DNA of 64,000 nucleotides from Oreohelix idahoensis (GCA_024509875.1 JAMPIV010006397.1:127501-191500), one strand, 5' to 3'. Positions 45,641 through 58,562 are shown, counted from the stretch's first letter. Program-made: numbers and translations. The notes: a model not told the origin generated them from the sequence alone.

Positions 45641-47800
45641 CGGTCTCCAAAGGTGTCTACCTTCGCACAAGATTACTCTTGGCAGAGTGGTAGATAGAAG
45701 GATAATGATGCTTTTATCTCAAGGGAGTTCACAAGATATTCAGAAAAGCGAGAACAATGCTGTATTTGCTGAGCACGTTACTCTATGATCTGCCGACAAC
45801 TTCTGTAAAGGATTAAGCAATTATTAATTTTAGCTCGTCAAACCCCAACTCTGATTTACTCAGTGGAATGTTTATTATTATTGTATAGCTCTGTTTAGAG
45901 TGTATTTAGTAAATTGACTGAGACAAACATACAGTACATTTAAAATGATTAAATCGAAGTTATATTTGCATAATTACAAATAACAAATTTAATAATCATT
46001 TAGTTTTAACAAGGGTTTAATAGAATAAATAATGTTTTTTTTCAAAAAGGTATCATCACTGTTGTGAGGGGATAAACAGTTTATAAAGGAGTTCACGTGG
46101 CAGCTTATATGTTTCACTTATCTGTCACTGGTAGGTTCTGCTCCCGCTGATGGGTTGGTTCTTGGCAAATTGATCACTGATAACGCTCATCGCTGGTCAA
46201 GGATGTAGGGCGTAGCATGTTCCCAGAAGTGTCAGGGAGTGTCTACAAAGTTTGCCCCTCGTCTTAAAGCTCAGGCCACTGTTCCCTTCTTGTTTCAGAG
46301 ATAGTACTCTCAACTGGTACTACCACCAACAACTATGGTAAAAGAATAGAAACGAAACGCTCTCATGAGTATTGCGTTTCCCGACACATACTTATGTGTC
46401 CCCTTTCTCTTATTCCACCATCCCATCTATCTCAGTATTTACCATTGATGAGAATTAAACTTAATCCGTCGAAAAAAACTTCCTTTCCATTTAAACTGAA
46501 TAGCTTTATCTTTCTTTTACGTTTAAGTGAAAAGGTTAATACTACTGACAAAATATGTTTGCATTTACTTCTCGACTGACTAAAAGTGTTCACAATATAA
46601 ATTGAATATGTTTTCAATTATATCTACGCTGGTTGAGAAGTTTTGAAACTTTAATTATTTTTAAAGTGAATATGTTCACTTAGACATTTACACTGGATTG
46701 AAAATGTAAATATTATGCTTAGAATGTACATCACTTTGTTCATCTTTCCCTCCGTGCTCCATATTGAACTTGGGACTATTTATGCTTTTAGTTCTGTTTC
46801 AGAAACTAGCGATAATCAGTCATCAGCCCTTGCAGTGGTAGATCATGAAATCATCATTCTATACGCCGAGGTGGCCATCTTCATATAACTTGGACATCCA
46901 CTAGCGATTTTTGCCTATTAATATTCAGATGGCAATTTATACATATTAGTTCACATGTTAGTAATGAAAAATGTAAAATGACAACTTACGCCAATCCTGG
47001 CTCACAGACGTTTTGCTCAGATGAATAAAGTTAAGACACTTGAATCGGCCTCTTGCTCGTGTTCTTGGAGATCGTTACTTTAATCAGATAATCTCCTCTA
47101 TGACTCCGTGAGTTCTCAGTTTCCTCAGTCCCGGTTTCCTCGTTAAAATGGTAGAGATTTCCTGGGATGTTTTATAAGTCCGTCTAGAGTCTAGACTCTC
47201 CAAGAAAAGGTCAGGCCTGATAAAATGGAATTCTGAATTCTAACTTCTGGGAAGGTCTGGTTGTAGTCTTGGCAAGCGATTTCTCACAGTGAATTAACAC
47301 GGAAACGTGTCAGGTTATATTGCATGTCCTATCACCGCATCTGTTTGTTATGAAGCTACTCAGGGCTCCAATCATTTCAAACATGCTTGTTGGGTGGGGT
47401 AGTGTCAAAATATTCTGACAGGGAATAATTTTGCGCGTGATGCAAAGGTTACGTCTCCCACATATGGTATTAAAACATTCTATTGCATTTGTAAACTCAC
47501 ACGACAATGTGTTTCAGATGTAACAACATATTACTTTCAGTAATGTCTATGTGAAAGTCGGACAGGACACGATTATGTCATTCGTGTCTGTCCTAAATGT
47601 GTTGCATAGACGAGTAATCTTGTTATCTGTTGCTTGAGCACACAATTCTACGCGAAAACTAATCAGACCAATATGGGTTTTACCTGCGATAATCTCAGCA
47701 ATGCTGTGTCGCGTCTAGCAAATGTGATGTATTATCACCAACAAGGAATGTCAAATGTTTTGACAATATCAAATATCTGCTACATAACAGAGAAAGAAAA
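45640..47800. repeat. Second unit of the diverged tandem duplication
   Basis: Counterpart of 43300-45640. The match is clear to about 47330 and weaker to about 47700. No gene. A short SINE-tail-like piece (GTTAGAGACTTCACCATG) lies just before it at about 45457-45474. Confidence 0.65.
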
Positions 47801-49814
47801 AAGTGCTGACCATGGAAAAGCACGTAATTAGTCAGTACAACAATTTAAAATGAGTACTGCCGGAGTGAAAGAGAGATCGAGAAGGGGTCGCCTCAAATCC
47901 ATCTTTTCACCGGATCAACAGTCCATACTCCTTTCGGAGTTCTCTGAGTTGAACTTAGTGTGTAAGATTTGTTCAGATTGCTAAAGTTTGTGTGGATTCG
48001 CGTGTCAACATGATTGGGTAGCCGGTACAATGCCGCATCTTACGACACACGGGATATATCACATCGTTATTTTGTTTGTTTGTTTTGTTTCCACCTCCTT
48101 CGGGCCACAGAAACAAACGAACTTTACTATCAAGTGAAGAGGTAGAAAATTTTGATGGTAAGAAAGCTCAGCTACTGTGTGGAGTTTTCGAGGATCTATT
48201 AGAAGACAAAGAAACAGTAAAACTACGGCTGCCACAGGTATATCTTAAGAGGCAAATAATATGAGGCTGTCTATGGGGATGGCATTGCCATCATGCGAAA
48301 CACACTGCCACAGAATAGGGCCGCTTTAAAAGGTGTGTCTGTGACGCAGGCTTCATGCAAAGAATGTGAGCTGTAGTGGTAGCTCTATGCTCCATAAGGA
48401 GCAAGAAATAAATAAATTAACCTCTGTGGAGGTGGTATTTTATAAATTAATATTGTTACATGAAGTCTACTAACTTAAAGCCATTGAAAATGTGAGGTGC
48501 GTTGAGGCAGACAATACAGTCTCCGGAATATACTCAAAAGGGTGTAAAAAAGAAACAAAAGCGAACATGTAATCATGTAGCACACAATTATGTCTATAAC
48601 AAGTTAGTGGTGAGGAAAAAAGCATACAGAAACAATATTCCAACACTGATAAAACTACAGACTCAAGTTCGAGGGGAGATGGGAGTTCAAAAGGACGAAG
48701 GAGCGAAAGATTCAGACGAACTCAACTGAAAAGCCGAATCAGGAAAAAAAAACCTGCGTCGTTCTTGATTGAAATATCACAATTTGCATCCGAATCATTC
48801 TCATCATTCCACCCAGGCTCTCAGATGGCTCTGATTATTGTCTCCAGGGACAACTTCTTGTCAGTCAGCGAGATCTCCTTAGCTTCCCCCAATCTTAGGA
48901 ACTGGCGGTCATTTTGGCTTTCTTTTTCTCCCTGCTGATCCAATAGTCGTATAAGATGTCTATGCGTATGTAATACGTAAGATGTCACTTCGTCATTCTT
49001 CTGTGTCCACTTCTAAGTGTCAAGAGTGAAATGGAGTGGATGTGAAGAAGTGGTTCGGCCGGTGCGAATTCATAATGAGAAATATTTTATGCGCACAAAA
49101 GAGAGACACTATATGTTTATATTAGCCCTCAGTCTTGCCTTTTATGGTGTATCGCTTTAGGAAGCACATAGTCAAAATTTGTTTGCGTTGTGTCTGTATT
49201 GTACGTCATTTTCTTACAATTTTTATCTGAAATTGTCTGCCCTTTTGTGTGCTACAAACATTAACAGTCCAATGCTCCGACAATGCAACCACTAGCTTTT
49301 ATTAATACATCACTCTTTTTGGCTGCTTGTTTGACGCTCGTTTTCTGTTTAATTTTGTCTTATTTATTCCTGCTCTTTCATTCTGTCTTTCTGTTTTTCT
49401 CCCTCTCTAACATCTTGAAGTCTTCATCACCATTATAATTTATTTTCCCTGTCGACAAGTTATGTGAACATGTCTTTATTTTCCCCATGGTGTCTGGTGG
49501 CTTGAAAAAGCTCCATTGTTTATCCTTCCCAAACACTGTGGCCACTTTATCGAGGTCTTCCTCTTTGTGTCTTTATCATGATTTCTTTTTTAACTTCCTA
49601 TGAAGCATGAAGCATCCTACTGCGCCTCGTTCTCTTGCACAAGACTTGCACCAAAGTATTCAGGTGCACGTGCAGCAATGTATTCTGTATCAATTAGTGT
49701 TACATTATGATGCTGCTAGTTGTACGCATACCTTTATGAATTTGTGAAGCAGTGGATGTACTATTCTTTCTTTCTATCCTCAAAGACCTACGGAACTATA
49801 AGGGTCTGTTTATG
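47801..49814. other. Noncoding stretch
   Basis: Only chance frames of 60-75 codons. No known domain, RNA gene or matched repeat. Confidence 0.45.
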
Positions 49815-50640
49815 TCTTCTTCTTTCTCTGATTCTGAGCTGCCAACTGCCACAGCAGTCAGTGTACATCACGTCTGGTGGCGTCAGGTAATGCGGCAACA
49901 AAATGCTTCCCCTTTGCTCTGTCAGCTGCCATCCTTCGTGCAGTGTCCTAGCTGTGGTTCATTCTTTGCATATCGGCCTCCACAATTCTCCACAAAGTTG
50001 TTTTTGGTCGGCCTCTCTTTCGATTTCCTTCAGGGGCCCAAAGCGTAGCTGTGCTTGTGATGGCATCGGGGTCACTTGTGAGCATGTGGCCAACCCAACT
50101 CCAGCGTCTGCGATCTATGATGGTGTGCATGACCTCTTGGTTGCTACGAGTAAGCAGTTCTTGTTTGGTGATAGTATTCGGCCAAAAGATTCGGAGAATT
50201 TTCTGTAGGCAGATTGTGTGCAAAGAGGACAATTTCGACTTTTCTTTCTCTGTTACTCTCCAACATTCCGCACCATAGAGAAGCACAGAAAGTACACAAC
50301 TCTCATATAATCTTAATTTTGTGTTTTTCTGTACTGAGAAGACTTCCCGATTTTGTTTAGACTAGCAAATGCTGTTTTCGCTCTATTCATTCTATAGTAA
50401 ATGTCTTTGCTTGTTGCGCCGTCTGGTGGAATTATACTATGCATCCTAGCTCCTGGTTCCTTATCGTTATGGGCTCAGGATTGCCCACATTGAGTGTCAT
50501 GACCTCTGTCTTCTTTAGATTGATGTTCAGACCCACCTGTTGGCTATACTTATTCAGTCTATATGTTTTATCTTGGATGTTCTGTTGAGCTAACCATAAT
50601 ACCGACACAATCGTTATGAATTTTAATCATACCAAGGCGT
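49815..50640 (-). mobile_element. 5'-truncated endonuclease/RT LINE, 3' part of ORF2
   Basis: The clean frame 50286-49948 reads LLYGAECWRVTEKEKSKL, ILRIFWPNTITKQELL, RRRWSWVGHMLTSD, APEGNRKRGRPKT. Upstream, to about 50640, it continues with shifts through PDGATSKDIYYRMNRAKTAF and TEVMTLNVGN-like motifs. Downstream it shifts frame, reaches a stop near 49862 and ends in an AAGAAG-rich tail at about 49815-49825. It is the same family as the twin-primed insert at 12639-13004 and the fragment at 61.4 kb. Confidence 0.8.
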
Positions 50641-51591
50641 TTAAGTGCTTATGTCAATTATTGTGAATACTAAGTCTTTCTTATGTTTTTCTAAGAACAT
50701 TTTCCTTTGGTTTAACTTTGTTATTTTTTTAAATACCCCTTCTCGGGCTCCAAGTGAGGTCTATTGACTTTATTGCGTAAAATGTGTTTTATCTCGCGCC
50801 TTGTTTAGATCTGCACTGTGCATTTACTGCTTCAACACTCTTCATGCTCACTGTAATCGGTGGTTGGACTGGGTCACTAAGGAGAAAAGGTGTGAAATAT
50901 ATTTTTATTAAGATGGAAAATAATAAAATGACGGTTGTGATTTTTGACTAAGGATGCCAACTCTTTGAATTACGCCCCTAAGAAAGGTCATAAATTTTGA
51001 ATATGGAAAGTTGAAAAATAACATATTATGGTTCAGAACTTTTGAATACGCGGTAGAAATGTACTTGAGGGATATTTAAAAAAATGAAGTAGTGACTTAT
51101 TTAGCAAAGGGGGATACAAATATTATTATGTCCCTTGAGGGTTTTAGAATGAGTTTGTTATGAGGTAAAGTTGTGAATGAAGCGAGACGCACGGATTTTT
51201 ATAGTGAACATTTCGTGACAATGAATGAGTGGTGAGTTTTATGAATCGTAATAGCAAATTGAAGCAAATGGGTAGTCAGTCAGATTTGAGCTGTAAAACG
51301 CGATAGTCGTAGGTTGGGAATGTTTTCTGCCAAGTGTTAAATTATAGAATGGTAAGCACCACAGGGAGTGATCAGGTTAAAAAGCCATGGTTTGGTTGTT
51401 CGTGTGTCTATAACAAATATACTGCTTAAGAAAACCAGTAACCCAGCGCCTAGCTGGTATAGAAGAATAAATAGTCATAGGAAGTGTTCAACGTTTCTAA
51501 ACAGTGTAGACAAGGAAATTGAGGCAGTATAATGCTAGAATGGCAGAACTAGCAGCAGGGACAGTTAATAGGGAATTACTGAATGAAGAAT
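50641..51591. other. Noncoding stretch
   Basis: AT-rich; nothing recognised. Confidence 0.45.
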
Positions 51592-52059
51592 TCAAGGTCG
51601 TCGTTTAAATTGAAATCTACACGAAAATTTGACTGTATGAAAATGTGTACACTGCAGTGGTAAGGTCGGAAAGATAAATCCCCTTCCACATTGATTTTGC
51701 TGGATTTGTTGTTCTGAAGACATCAGATGTTGCTGGATTTGTTGTTCTGAAGACATCAGATGTTGCTGGATTTGTTGTTCTGAAGACATCAGATGTTGCT
51801 GGATTTGTTGTTCTGAAGACATCAGATGTTGCTGGATTTGTTGTTCTGAAGGCATCAGATGTTGCTGGATTTGTTGTTCTGAAGACATCAGATGTTGCTG
51901 GATTTGTTGTTCTGAAGACATCAGATGTAAATAAACCTTGCTAGTTTCGTTCCACTTCACAGTTGTCATAGTGAAGTCTGTTATCTTCATGTTTATCTTC
52001 ATGAGTTGCAACCACCACATGATGATTTGATCACTATAAGGACACACAGCGCACACCAC
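51592..52059 (-). CDS. Hypothetical frame with an in-frame 33-bp minisatellite
   Basis: 155 codons; about half is the 11-residue unit MSSEQQIQQHL repeated seven times (DNA 51699-51928), nearly identical between units with one MPSEQQIQQ variant. The flanks (MWWLQLMKINMKITDFTMTT; FPTLPLQCTHFHTVKFSCRF) match no family I know, and there is no signal of splicing or conservation. The unit length is a multiple of three, so the frame stays open whatever the copy number; that alone does not make it a gene. More likely a minisatellite than a protein. Confidence 0.2.
   Translation of the reverse strand: MVCAVCPYSDQIIMWWLQLMKINMKITDFTMTTVKWNETSKVYLHLMSSEQQIQQHLMSSEQQIQQHLMPSEQQIQQHLMSSEQQIQQHLMSSEQQIQQHLMSSEQQIQQHLMSSEQQIQQNQCGRGFIFPTLPLQCTHFHTVKFSCRFQFKRRP
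51699..51928. repeat. 33-bp minisatellite, seven units
   Basis: The unit is built of TGCTGGATTTGTTGTTCTGA plus AGACATCAGATGT. Copies are virtually identical, implying recent expansion. Confidence 0.95.
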
Positions 52060-52224
52060 ACGGCCACAGTCACCGTCAACAAATACATGTTAAAGCCTTC
52101 CTGTCCCTTGGCCATCCATCGTCCTTTTCGTATGTCTTTACCTCTCATACCCTGAGGGTTCCGAAACAAGAACTGCTTTTTAAAGCTATCAACAGCTATC
52201 AAGTACTCATCCTAGACATGCACA

Positions 52225-52300
52225 TGTATCTTTCTGTTCTAGCTCCTGGTTCCTTATTGTTATGGGCTGAGGATGGCCCACACTGAGTGTCATATCTAAT
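52225..52300 (-). mobile_element. LINE fragment (same family as 49.8 kb)
   Basis: TAGCTCCTGGTTCCTTATTG and GCCCACACTGAGTGTCAT match 50448-50503. This is a scrap of RT coding sequence. The region 52440-52700 is more GC-rich with overlapping open frames on both strands, but I cannot assign it. Confidence 0.6.
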
Positions 52301-52699
52301 GTGTTATTCTCACTGCTTGTTCCACTGACATTTGTCTGGTTCTTGCTATCAGTTCTACATTAGTGATCTTGTCTTACCATTTGATTCCTTGTATTGTATC
52401 TGAGAATTAGGGACCCCAAGATGCAGCAATAGTGAATGCAGTCAGAGATCCATAGCTGTACTGCTTGCATCAGGACCAGCGAACCAGAGCTGGTCAAGAC
52501 CGCACTCCACCTCCACGTGGTGGTCCTGGAAACAGTCTGCAGCAGTGCAGTCTGGCTGAGCGAGTGCGGATCGCAATGGGAAGGCAAACCCGGTCCCTAA
52601 AAAATGCCGTGCTGAAGTCGGATGTGTCGACCGAAAGGTGCAGATATCACAGCTTAGGCGTAAACAGACACAAGGCAACCACCGTCCTTTTCAGGGCGA

Positions 52700-54399
52700 A
52701 CGAGGAAGAAGAAGTATCTGAGAATTATATATTTATTAAAAATAATTTCTTTACGCTTTTTTCTCGTAAACGCACCTATTAAAAGAACACGCAGGCTGTT
52801 TAATTTTTTTTCCCCCGTGGTGCATTGAACATTGACCATCTTTCATGATAAGTTTAACTACAAAGGTCCAATGAAGCTGAAATGGAATGGGAAGGAATGA
52901 AATAACAACAGGAGACTTGGTGCCGTCACTAGAACATGCAGCAGAAGTAGCTCAACTCAATTATTTCCAGTTATGTTTTGACTTGTGACTTGCTGTTATG
53001 GAATAACATTCACAATATATCTCCTTCTATTTCTTTTCCCAGTATTTCGTCTCTGATTTTTTTTATATATTTTATTACGTTACAAATTAAAGTTAAACTT
53101 TGTAATACTTCTTGAATATCTCAACACGTAAGTGAACATGCATTCCGATGCGCTATTTTGGGCTCTCTAAAAGCTGTAAAAATAATTATTGTAAACCATT
53201 TTGACAAAACGAACAAGATCACAAGCAAACAGAATATTAAAAAGTGAGAGTAAAACGTAGTTTGGCAAGATTTAAAACAAAACATTTAAATACACGCACA
53301 TTTGTCTGAAAGCGGTCTGTACAGAAAGGAAGTTTATTAGCCATGTTTAGAAGGAAGTAAGCCACTGTCTTTGGGCAAGTAATTAGAAGCAGAAAGATGG
53401 AATATATTGTGACAACAGGACAAATTCAAGGAAGAATGAGAGAGAGGAAGACAAAGAGAGAACAAACTGAGTTTGACATCATGTCATGGAAAGAAGTCAA
53501 CAACACAATTAATAAACTGTACTGGAGACAGGAAATTGTGCAGAGGCATCGTATTTCTCTCCCTCCCTATTTCTTTATGGTTTTTATTTTTTTATATTTT
53601 TCATCCTCAAGCTCATTTACTCCCATCTTCGTCTCAGACAGTTTTGAAAAGGAAAAAGATCCATGTTGATGAACAAGTTGCATATACAAAAAGCTGTTGG
53701 CCCATCATTAATTACCGCCCAATGTCACTTGACAAATTTCCTCCTCCATCTGTTTTTAAAGTCGGCCATCAGGTATAGACGGCTCGAGAAAGTGATGGAA
53801 GAAAGAGCATGCGTGCCGGAAGTGGGGTTTTGAGAAGCAATTGCGGATGTTATGTTGACAGACCTAGCCACATGTCAGGTATAGCCACTAGCTGCAATTA
53901 AGATTCACTTTGATCGTATTTATCCTGTAAGTGAGGTAGACTGAAAGAGCTTTTATCAGAATGAGAGTTTCGAACGCATGCACGCATGTCCTAGTGTCAG
54001 ATTAACAGGTCAGTATAGCCCTGCCAATCGTGACAAGATTGTGGGTCAATGCGTCTTTGCCATTTCGTTCATATTTTTTTTATCGGTGAAATACGTTAAC
54101 GAACGCTTAGTACAAAATAATTGCGTCTTTTTTTTATTTATAGTCTTTCTTTCTTATGTTTTAATCAACTGACAAGAAGTGAGTTGTACAGATGTACAGA
54201 CGCACTCAATGGATAGAAGTTCGGTGAACTGTCTTTCTTTTCACAAAGAACAGGATATATCGTCATGGAAATAAAGCTTTTACACGCAACAAAAGAACAG
54301 TCGGAAAAGGTCTTATGCAACATGTTGGAATCTTATAAAAGTGCTATATCTTACGTGCATCTCCAACTCAGTCTACTGTCACATGAAGGGGGTGTCAGG
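52700..54399. other. Noncoding stretch
   Basis: Chance frames only. A NYRPMSL string at about 53719 resembles an RT motif but nothing around it supports one. Confidence 0.45.
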
Positions 54400-54487
54400 A
54401 TACAGGATGAAAGGCAAAGGGCAGGATATTAGACGGCCTGAGTGCTTAATTCTCAGCCCTTTTAAAATAAAGTTCGTTTATTCGTTA
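54400..54487 (+). mobile_element. Diverged tetranucleotide-tail retroposon 3' end
   Basis: AAGGGCAGGATATTAGACGG, CCTGAGTGCTTAATTCTCAG and CCCTTTTAAAATAAAGTTCG resemble the copies at 14.0, 26.7 and 28.2 kb. The tail is a short GTTC/GTTT run. Confidence 0.65.
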
Positions 54488-54489
54488 TG

Positions 54490-55115
54490 ATTTCTACTGC
54501 TACACACATATTCAATCCATTTTGCTAGATGGTTTCTCCTGATACGAGAACATATTCAACTCATTTTGCTATCTGGTTTCTACTGATTCGAGAATCTGAA
54601 AATGATTTTCATTTGTTATCTACTGCTTAACACATCTTCAACTCATTTTCCTATCTGTTTCATACTGCTACGCGAATCTAAATTTTATTTTCATATGTTA
54701 TCTACTACTAAACACATCTCCGACTTATGTATCTCTCTATTATCTACAACTACGCTCGTCTCCAACTCATTTGTTTTTTGTATCTGTTTTCTATTGCTAC
54801 GCTTAACTCCAATTGATTTTGCCATCTTTTTACCTACTGCTGCGCACATCTCCCTCTCATTTTCTTATCTAATATCTACTACGACGCACATTTCCACCTC
54901 ATTTATCAATATTTTATCAATTGTGCGCATCTCCTATTAATTTTCATATCTGCTACTACCACTCTCATTTCCAACACATTTTCCTTTCTGATATCTACTA
55001 TGACTCACATTCCAAACTCATTTAGCTATATGTTTTTTTTTTCAATCTACACGTGTCTCCTATTGATTTTCCTATGTTATCTCCTACTCGTGTTCTTGTC
55101 TGTTATCTACTACTT
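54490..55115. repeat. Degenerate minisatellite, roughly 40-45-bp unit
   Basis: Recurring words CATCTCCAACTCATTTTC, TATCTGTTAT and CTACTGCTACGC appear in order about fourteen times with much divergence. The 112-codon frame at 54602-54940 is part of it and is not a gene. Confidence 0.7.
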
Positions 55116-56084
55116 CTACTGACATCGCACGTGGAGACTGTTCGAACCCTAACCAGTGCAAGTACTCCAGCCTGGCGCTCTGCCATTTGTTTCTTCAAAA
55201 TATTTGTAACATCTTCTGGGTTATCTGTTCCTGGTCGCTGGCATTGTTAGGTTAAATGTTGGTGCCTCTTGTTGACCAGGATTCGTCCTGGGAGTGTGCA
55301 CATCTTTTGTATTAAGTATTTCTAGGTAATTTATTTACCGATGCTGTACCAATGTCTCTGGACTCGTCGTTTCTGACATCGTCTGTTTGTATTTAATGAG
55401 CTCACCGTCGTACCAGGCCACGAAGTCTTTAATCTTTGGACATGGAACCTAATATAGTCTATGGACCTTGTTTCTAAGTTGAGCGGTGGTAATAACTCCT
55501 ACAAGGCGTATTTCATGAGCTGCTTTTCTCAAAATTCGTTTTCATTAAAAGTGATCTTTGAATTATGTCCAGGTTTGGCGACATAAACTATTATTTATCA
55601 CTTTTTTGTAACAGTATTTATTACTTATTTCTTTGTATTAATTTTGATCTCTTGGCGAGTCACAGCCGAGGAAAACATTGCGATGGGTCGTAAGCCTTAA
55701 GTTTCCCTTACTCAAAGATTTAAGCCGTAAGCCTTTTGCTGAATTCTGATATTCATGGGTTTCCAGCTCCACCAACTGTGAAGTTTGGGTCGTGGTCATA
55801 CAAAGGTTGAGAACCACTAAACTAGTATTTCATCTTACTGACTTATTAAATTCACAGTCAGAACTACAGTAATTCCAAGTTTACTTACGTAGTCACAATG
55901 TTAAATACAAGAACTATGCATTTTAGCATGTTATTATTCTTTCGTTGAGGATTTTGCTTATCATCGATGAAGACCTATGTGAGACGTACAGAAACGTATG
56001 AAATGTTTTATATCTGATGAAGGTGTGGCTTGTCGATACGTTGGATGTTTTATTTTTTTCTGGGATTCTGTAAAACAGATTTTT
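55116..56084. other. Noncoding stretch
   Basis: Nothing recognised. Confidence 0.4.
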
Positions 56085-56395
56085 ATTCACTTAAACAGAA
56101 GTGAACAAGCGGCAAATCATACTCCACATAGGCCACAACAGACTGAAACAGCATCTATTCAACAGGCTGAAGACAGAAAGTACTGATGTGTCTAACTGTG
56201 GCACGAATAAAATGAAAGCTGAATATCTACTGCAAAAGTGCCCAGCTTATGAGGAAGAAAAAAAAAGCACCCAAGGCCGTTACAGCTGTTATTCCGGGAT
56301 AAACGCTATGGAGATACCAACAACCAGAGACTGACCACAGCTTTCTTTAGACATATTTAAGTTGGGCCTAACGTGTAAAAGAAACCCCATGAAAC
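56085..56395 (+). mobile_element. Non-LTR retrotransposon C-terminal fragment
   Basis: The frame 56101-56334 has IGHNRLKQHLFNRLKTE and NKMKAEYLLQKCPAYEEE, the pattern (GHNRL..H...L; C.CG; EHLLQ.CP.Y) seen after RNase H in several LINE clades. Similarity fades by about 56395. No RT is next to it. Confidence 0.6.
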
Positions 56396-56894
56396 CTTTT
56401 GGGATAACTAAATAGGTCTCATAAAGATAAGGATTTGTTATCTTTCTTTTTTCTTTTTTTCTATTTCTACATCTTTCATTCTGGCTCGCCCGAAATGGCA
56501 ACAGTGCATTTATAAAGAAACTAAAAATGTCATGGAAGAAATGGAATAGACCACTCAAGAAGCAGCAATACTCGTGTGATGAGATTTTTGCTCCAGACCT
56601 GACTTCCGCTTAGCTCTTGACAAATCGTGCGTTGAATGGGAAACTCTCATAAACGTGGCAACGTTGACCCAAACCCGATAGTCAACATTTGAATGCAATA
56701 AAGCCGTTATGCCCTATGTAGTTACAGAAGCTGCCCTTTCATGCTGCCATCATAGATTTAGGAAGAAAGCTGGGAGTATGATGTGATCTCATTTTTAATC
56801 AGTGGGAATAATGGACGTCACATATGGAAGAATAAAAATAGTCTTTATGTCAAAGAAAAAATAAATAGCTTAACCCCTTAAGGATCAAAGAGCT

Positions 56895-57435
56895 TGTAAA
56901 ACTGAACACTAAATTTCTTACTTTACTAATGTTTCTAAGACTGAACACTAAATTTCTTACTTTATTCATGTTTCTAAGACTGAACATTAAATTTCATACT
57001 TTACTCATGTTTCTAAAACTGAACACTAAATTTCACATCTTCGTTTTTTACTGAGGAATGTTTCTGAAAAAAAACTGAACACGAAAGATATTTAAATTTC
57101 CAGGGCCTGTTCTCCCAACTTAAGCTGTTTTCTTTCTTCTCGTGATATCACCATGGATTTTGTTTTAGAGCTGCTTATGACCATCCCTCTCTTCTCCAGC
57201 TCTTCCTTACTTAATGTTTCTGAAAACGGCAACATCATCAGCAAAATGCCAGCTCCGAAAAAACACTAAATGCCTTGATGACATCGTCCATGAGGAGTAT
57301 GAAAAGATAAGGTGACAGGATTCATACTTTGCTAATGTTTCTCAAACTGAACACTAAATTTCCTACTTTACTAATGTTTCTAAAACTGAACACTAAATTT
57401 CATACTTTACTCATGTTTCTAAGACTGGACACCTA
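56895..57435. repeat. 40-bp minisatellite interrupted by a LINE fragment
   Basis: Units of CTGAACACTAAATTTC plus TTACTTTACTAATGTTTCTA occur at about 56895-57080 and again at 57325-57435. The gap between the blocks holds the LINE fragment at 57120-57320. Confidence 0.8.
57120..57320 (-). mobile_element. LINE RT fragment with FADD box
   Basis: The reverse strand reads ILLMDDVIKAF, WHFADDVAVFRN and then KTKSMVISREKK-like sequence with shifts. This is the catalytic palm region of an endonuclease/RT LINE. It sits between two blocks of the 40-bp minisatellite. Confidence 0.6.
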
Positions 57436-58520
57436 TTTAAGAATGTGACTTTTTATATATAAACTTAAAAGCCGTTCATTTGCTTACAAGATGACTCAAG
57501 TTTTCCCAATGGGCATTATTCGTGTGTTATTATAAGATTTTCATAGAGTTATATATGGTTGGTCAAATATTGGCCGTTGGGCCTTGAGAGGTTAAAACAG
57601 GGGCGGATTGAATGGTCGAGACATCCTGCAGTGCCCGACGACCTACAGCAGTAGAGCGCCCACTCTCTCCTAGCCCCCATCTAGCTTGATCAACTGGATG
57701 GGTGGTTCAGGGCCAATGACCCTTACTGCCTGGTAGCCCAGACCACTGTCAGTTCCCTCCTAGCTTAAAGGCGAACAATCTAAAAAAGAAAGGATTACAC
57801 GTGACTTATCAACGATCGACATTGACAAAAGAACGCCCACCTATTTAACATAATTTCAAGGACGTTTTCCCTGAACTATTTTAGCTATCATTCATTCATT
57901 CATTCATTCTTTTATTCATTGCATTGATAATTTCCTTAATTTCACTCCTTACAGAAAATGGAACTATCACTGCATTCAATCTCCTTGCAAGAAGCCCACA
58001 CCAAAGCACATAAATTGTAGCACTGGTTTCTGTATCAATATGTTTGATATTGTGTGGCATCACTCCTCAGGCACAATCTTACAGTAGTCGTCTTTGACGG
58101 CTGATATCTACCGAGCAAATAAAAGCGAACATTTTGGTACAATACATTCCTCAGATTTTTAAAAAAAATATGTTTTGAAAACAAATACATAAACATTTTT
58201 TAAAGTAATGGAAGTATTTTATTTGAAAATGACATCAGTTGTGTCAAGGCGTTCAATCATTTCGTGATGATCATGCAATGGCAAAATGTGCCAAGTTTCG
58301 TTCAAGGTAATGTGTGCTGAAACTAGCGTGGACTATTAGTTTCAAATTCCGACCGTTAAGCGAAATATAATCGATTTATGACTATAACGTATACCAGTTG
58401 ATTCGGTTTATATATTAACGTCTTTTCCCATTATCTCCAGACTGAATATATACCAAAGTGTTTGAGATATAATTATGAAAGGATTCCACCAACATACGAG
58501 CGTACTACTTACAATAACGC
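57436..58520. other. Noncoding stretch
   Basis: 57597-57780 is a GC-richer block beginning AGGGGCGGATTG, which may be a DNA-transposon end, but no inverted partner was found. A (ATTC)n-like run lies at 57891-57915. No gene. Confidence 0.4.
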
Positions 58521-58524
58521 AACC

Positions 58525-58555
<31 letters not shown>

Positions 58556-58562
58556 AAAAAAA
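58521..58562. repeat. C run followed by A run
   Basis: About 25 C then about 17 A; the short frame through it is compositional. Confidence 0.9.

Noticed and set aside
51600..52000. Tandem 33-bp units as a possible CRISPR-like array
   Set aside because: Units are contiguous with no unique spacers, in a eukaryotic context; a simple minisatellite.
53690..53730. NYRPMSL string resembling LINE RT motif
   Set aside because: Only seven residues match; nothing before or after looks like RT.
57597..57780. GC-rich block starting AGGGGCGGAT as a hAT transposon end
   Set aside because: No inverted partner, no 8-bp duplication and no transposase nearby.
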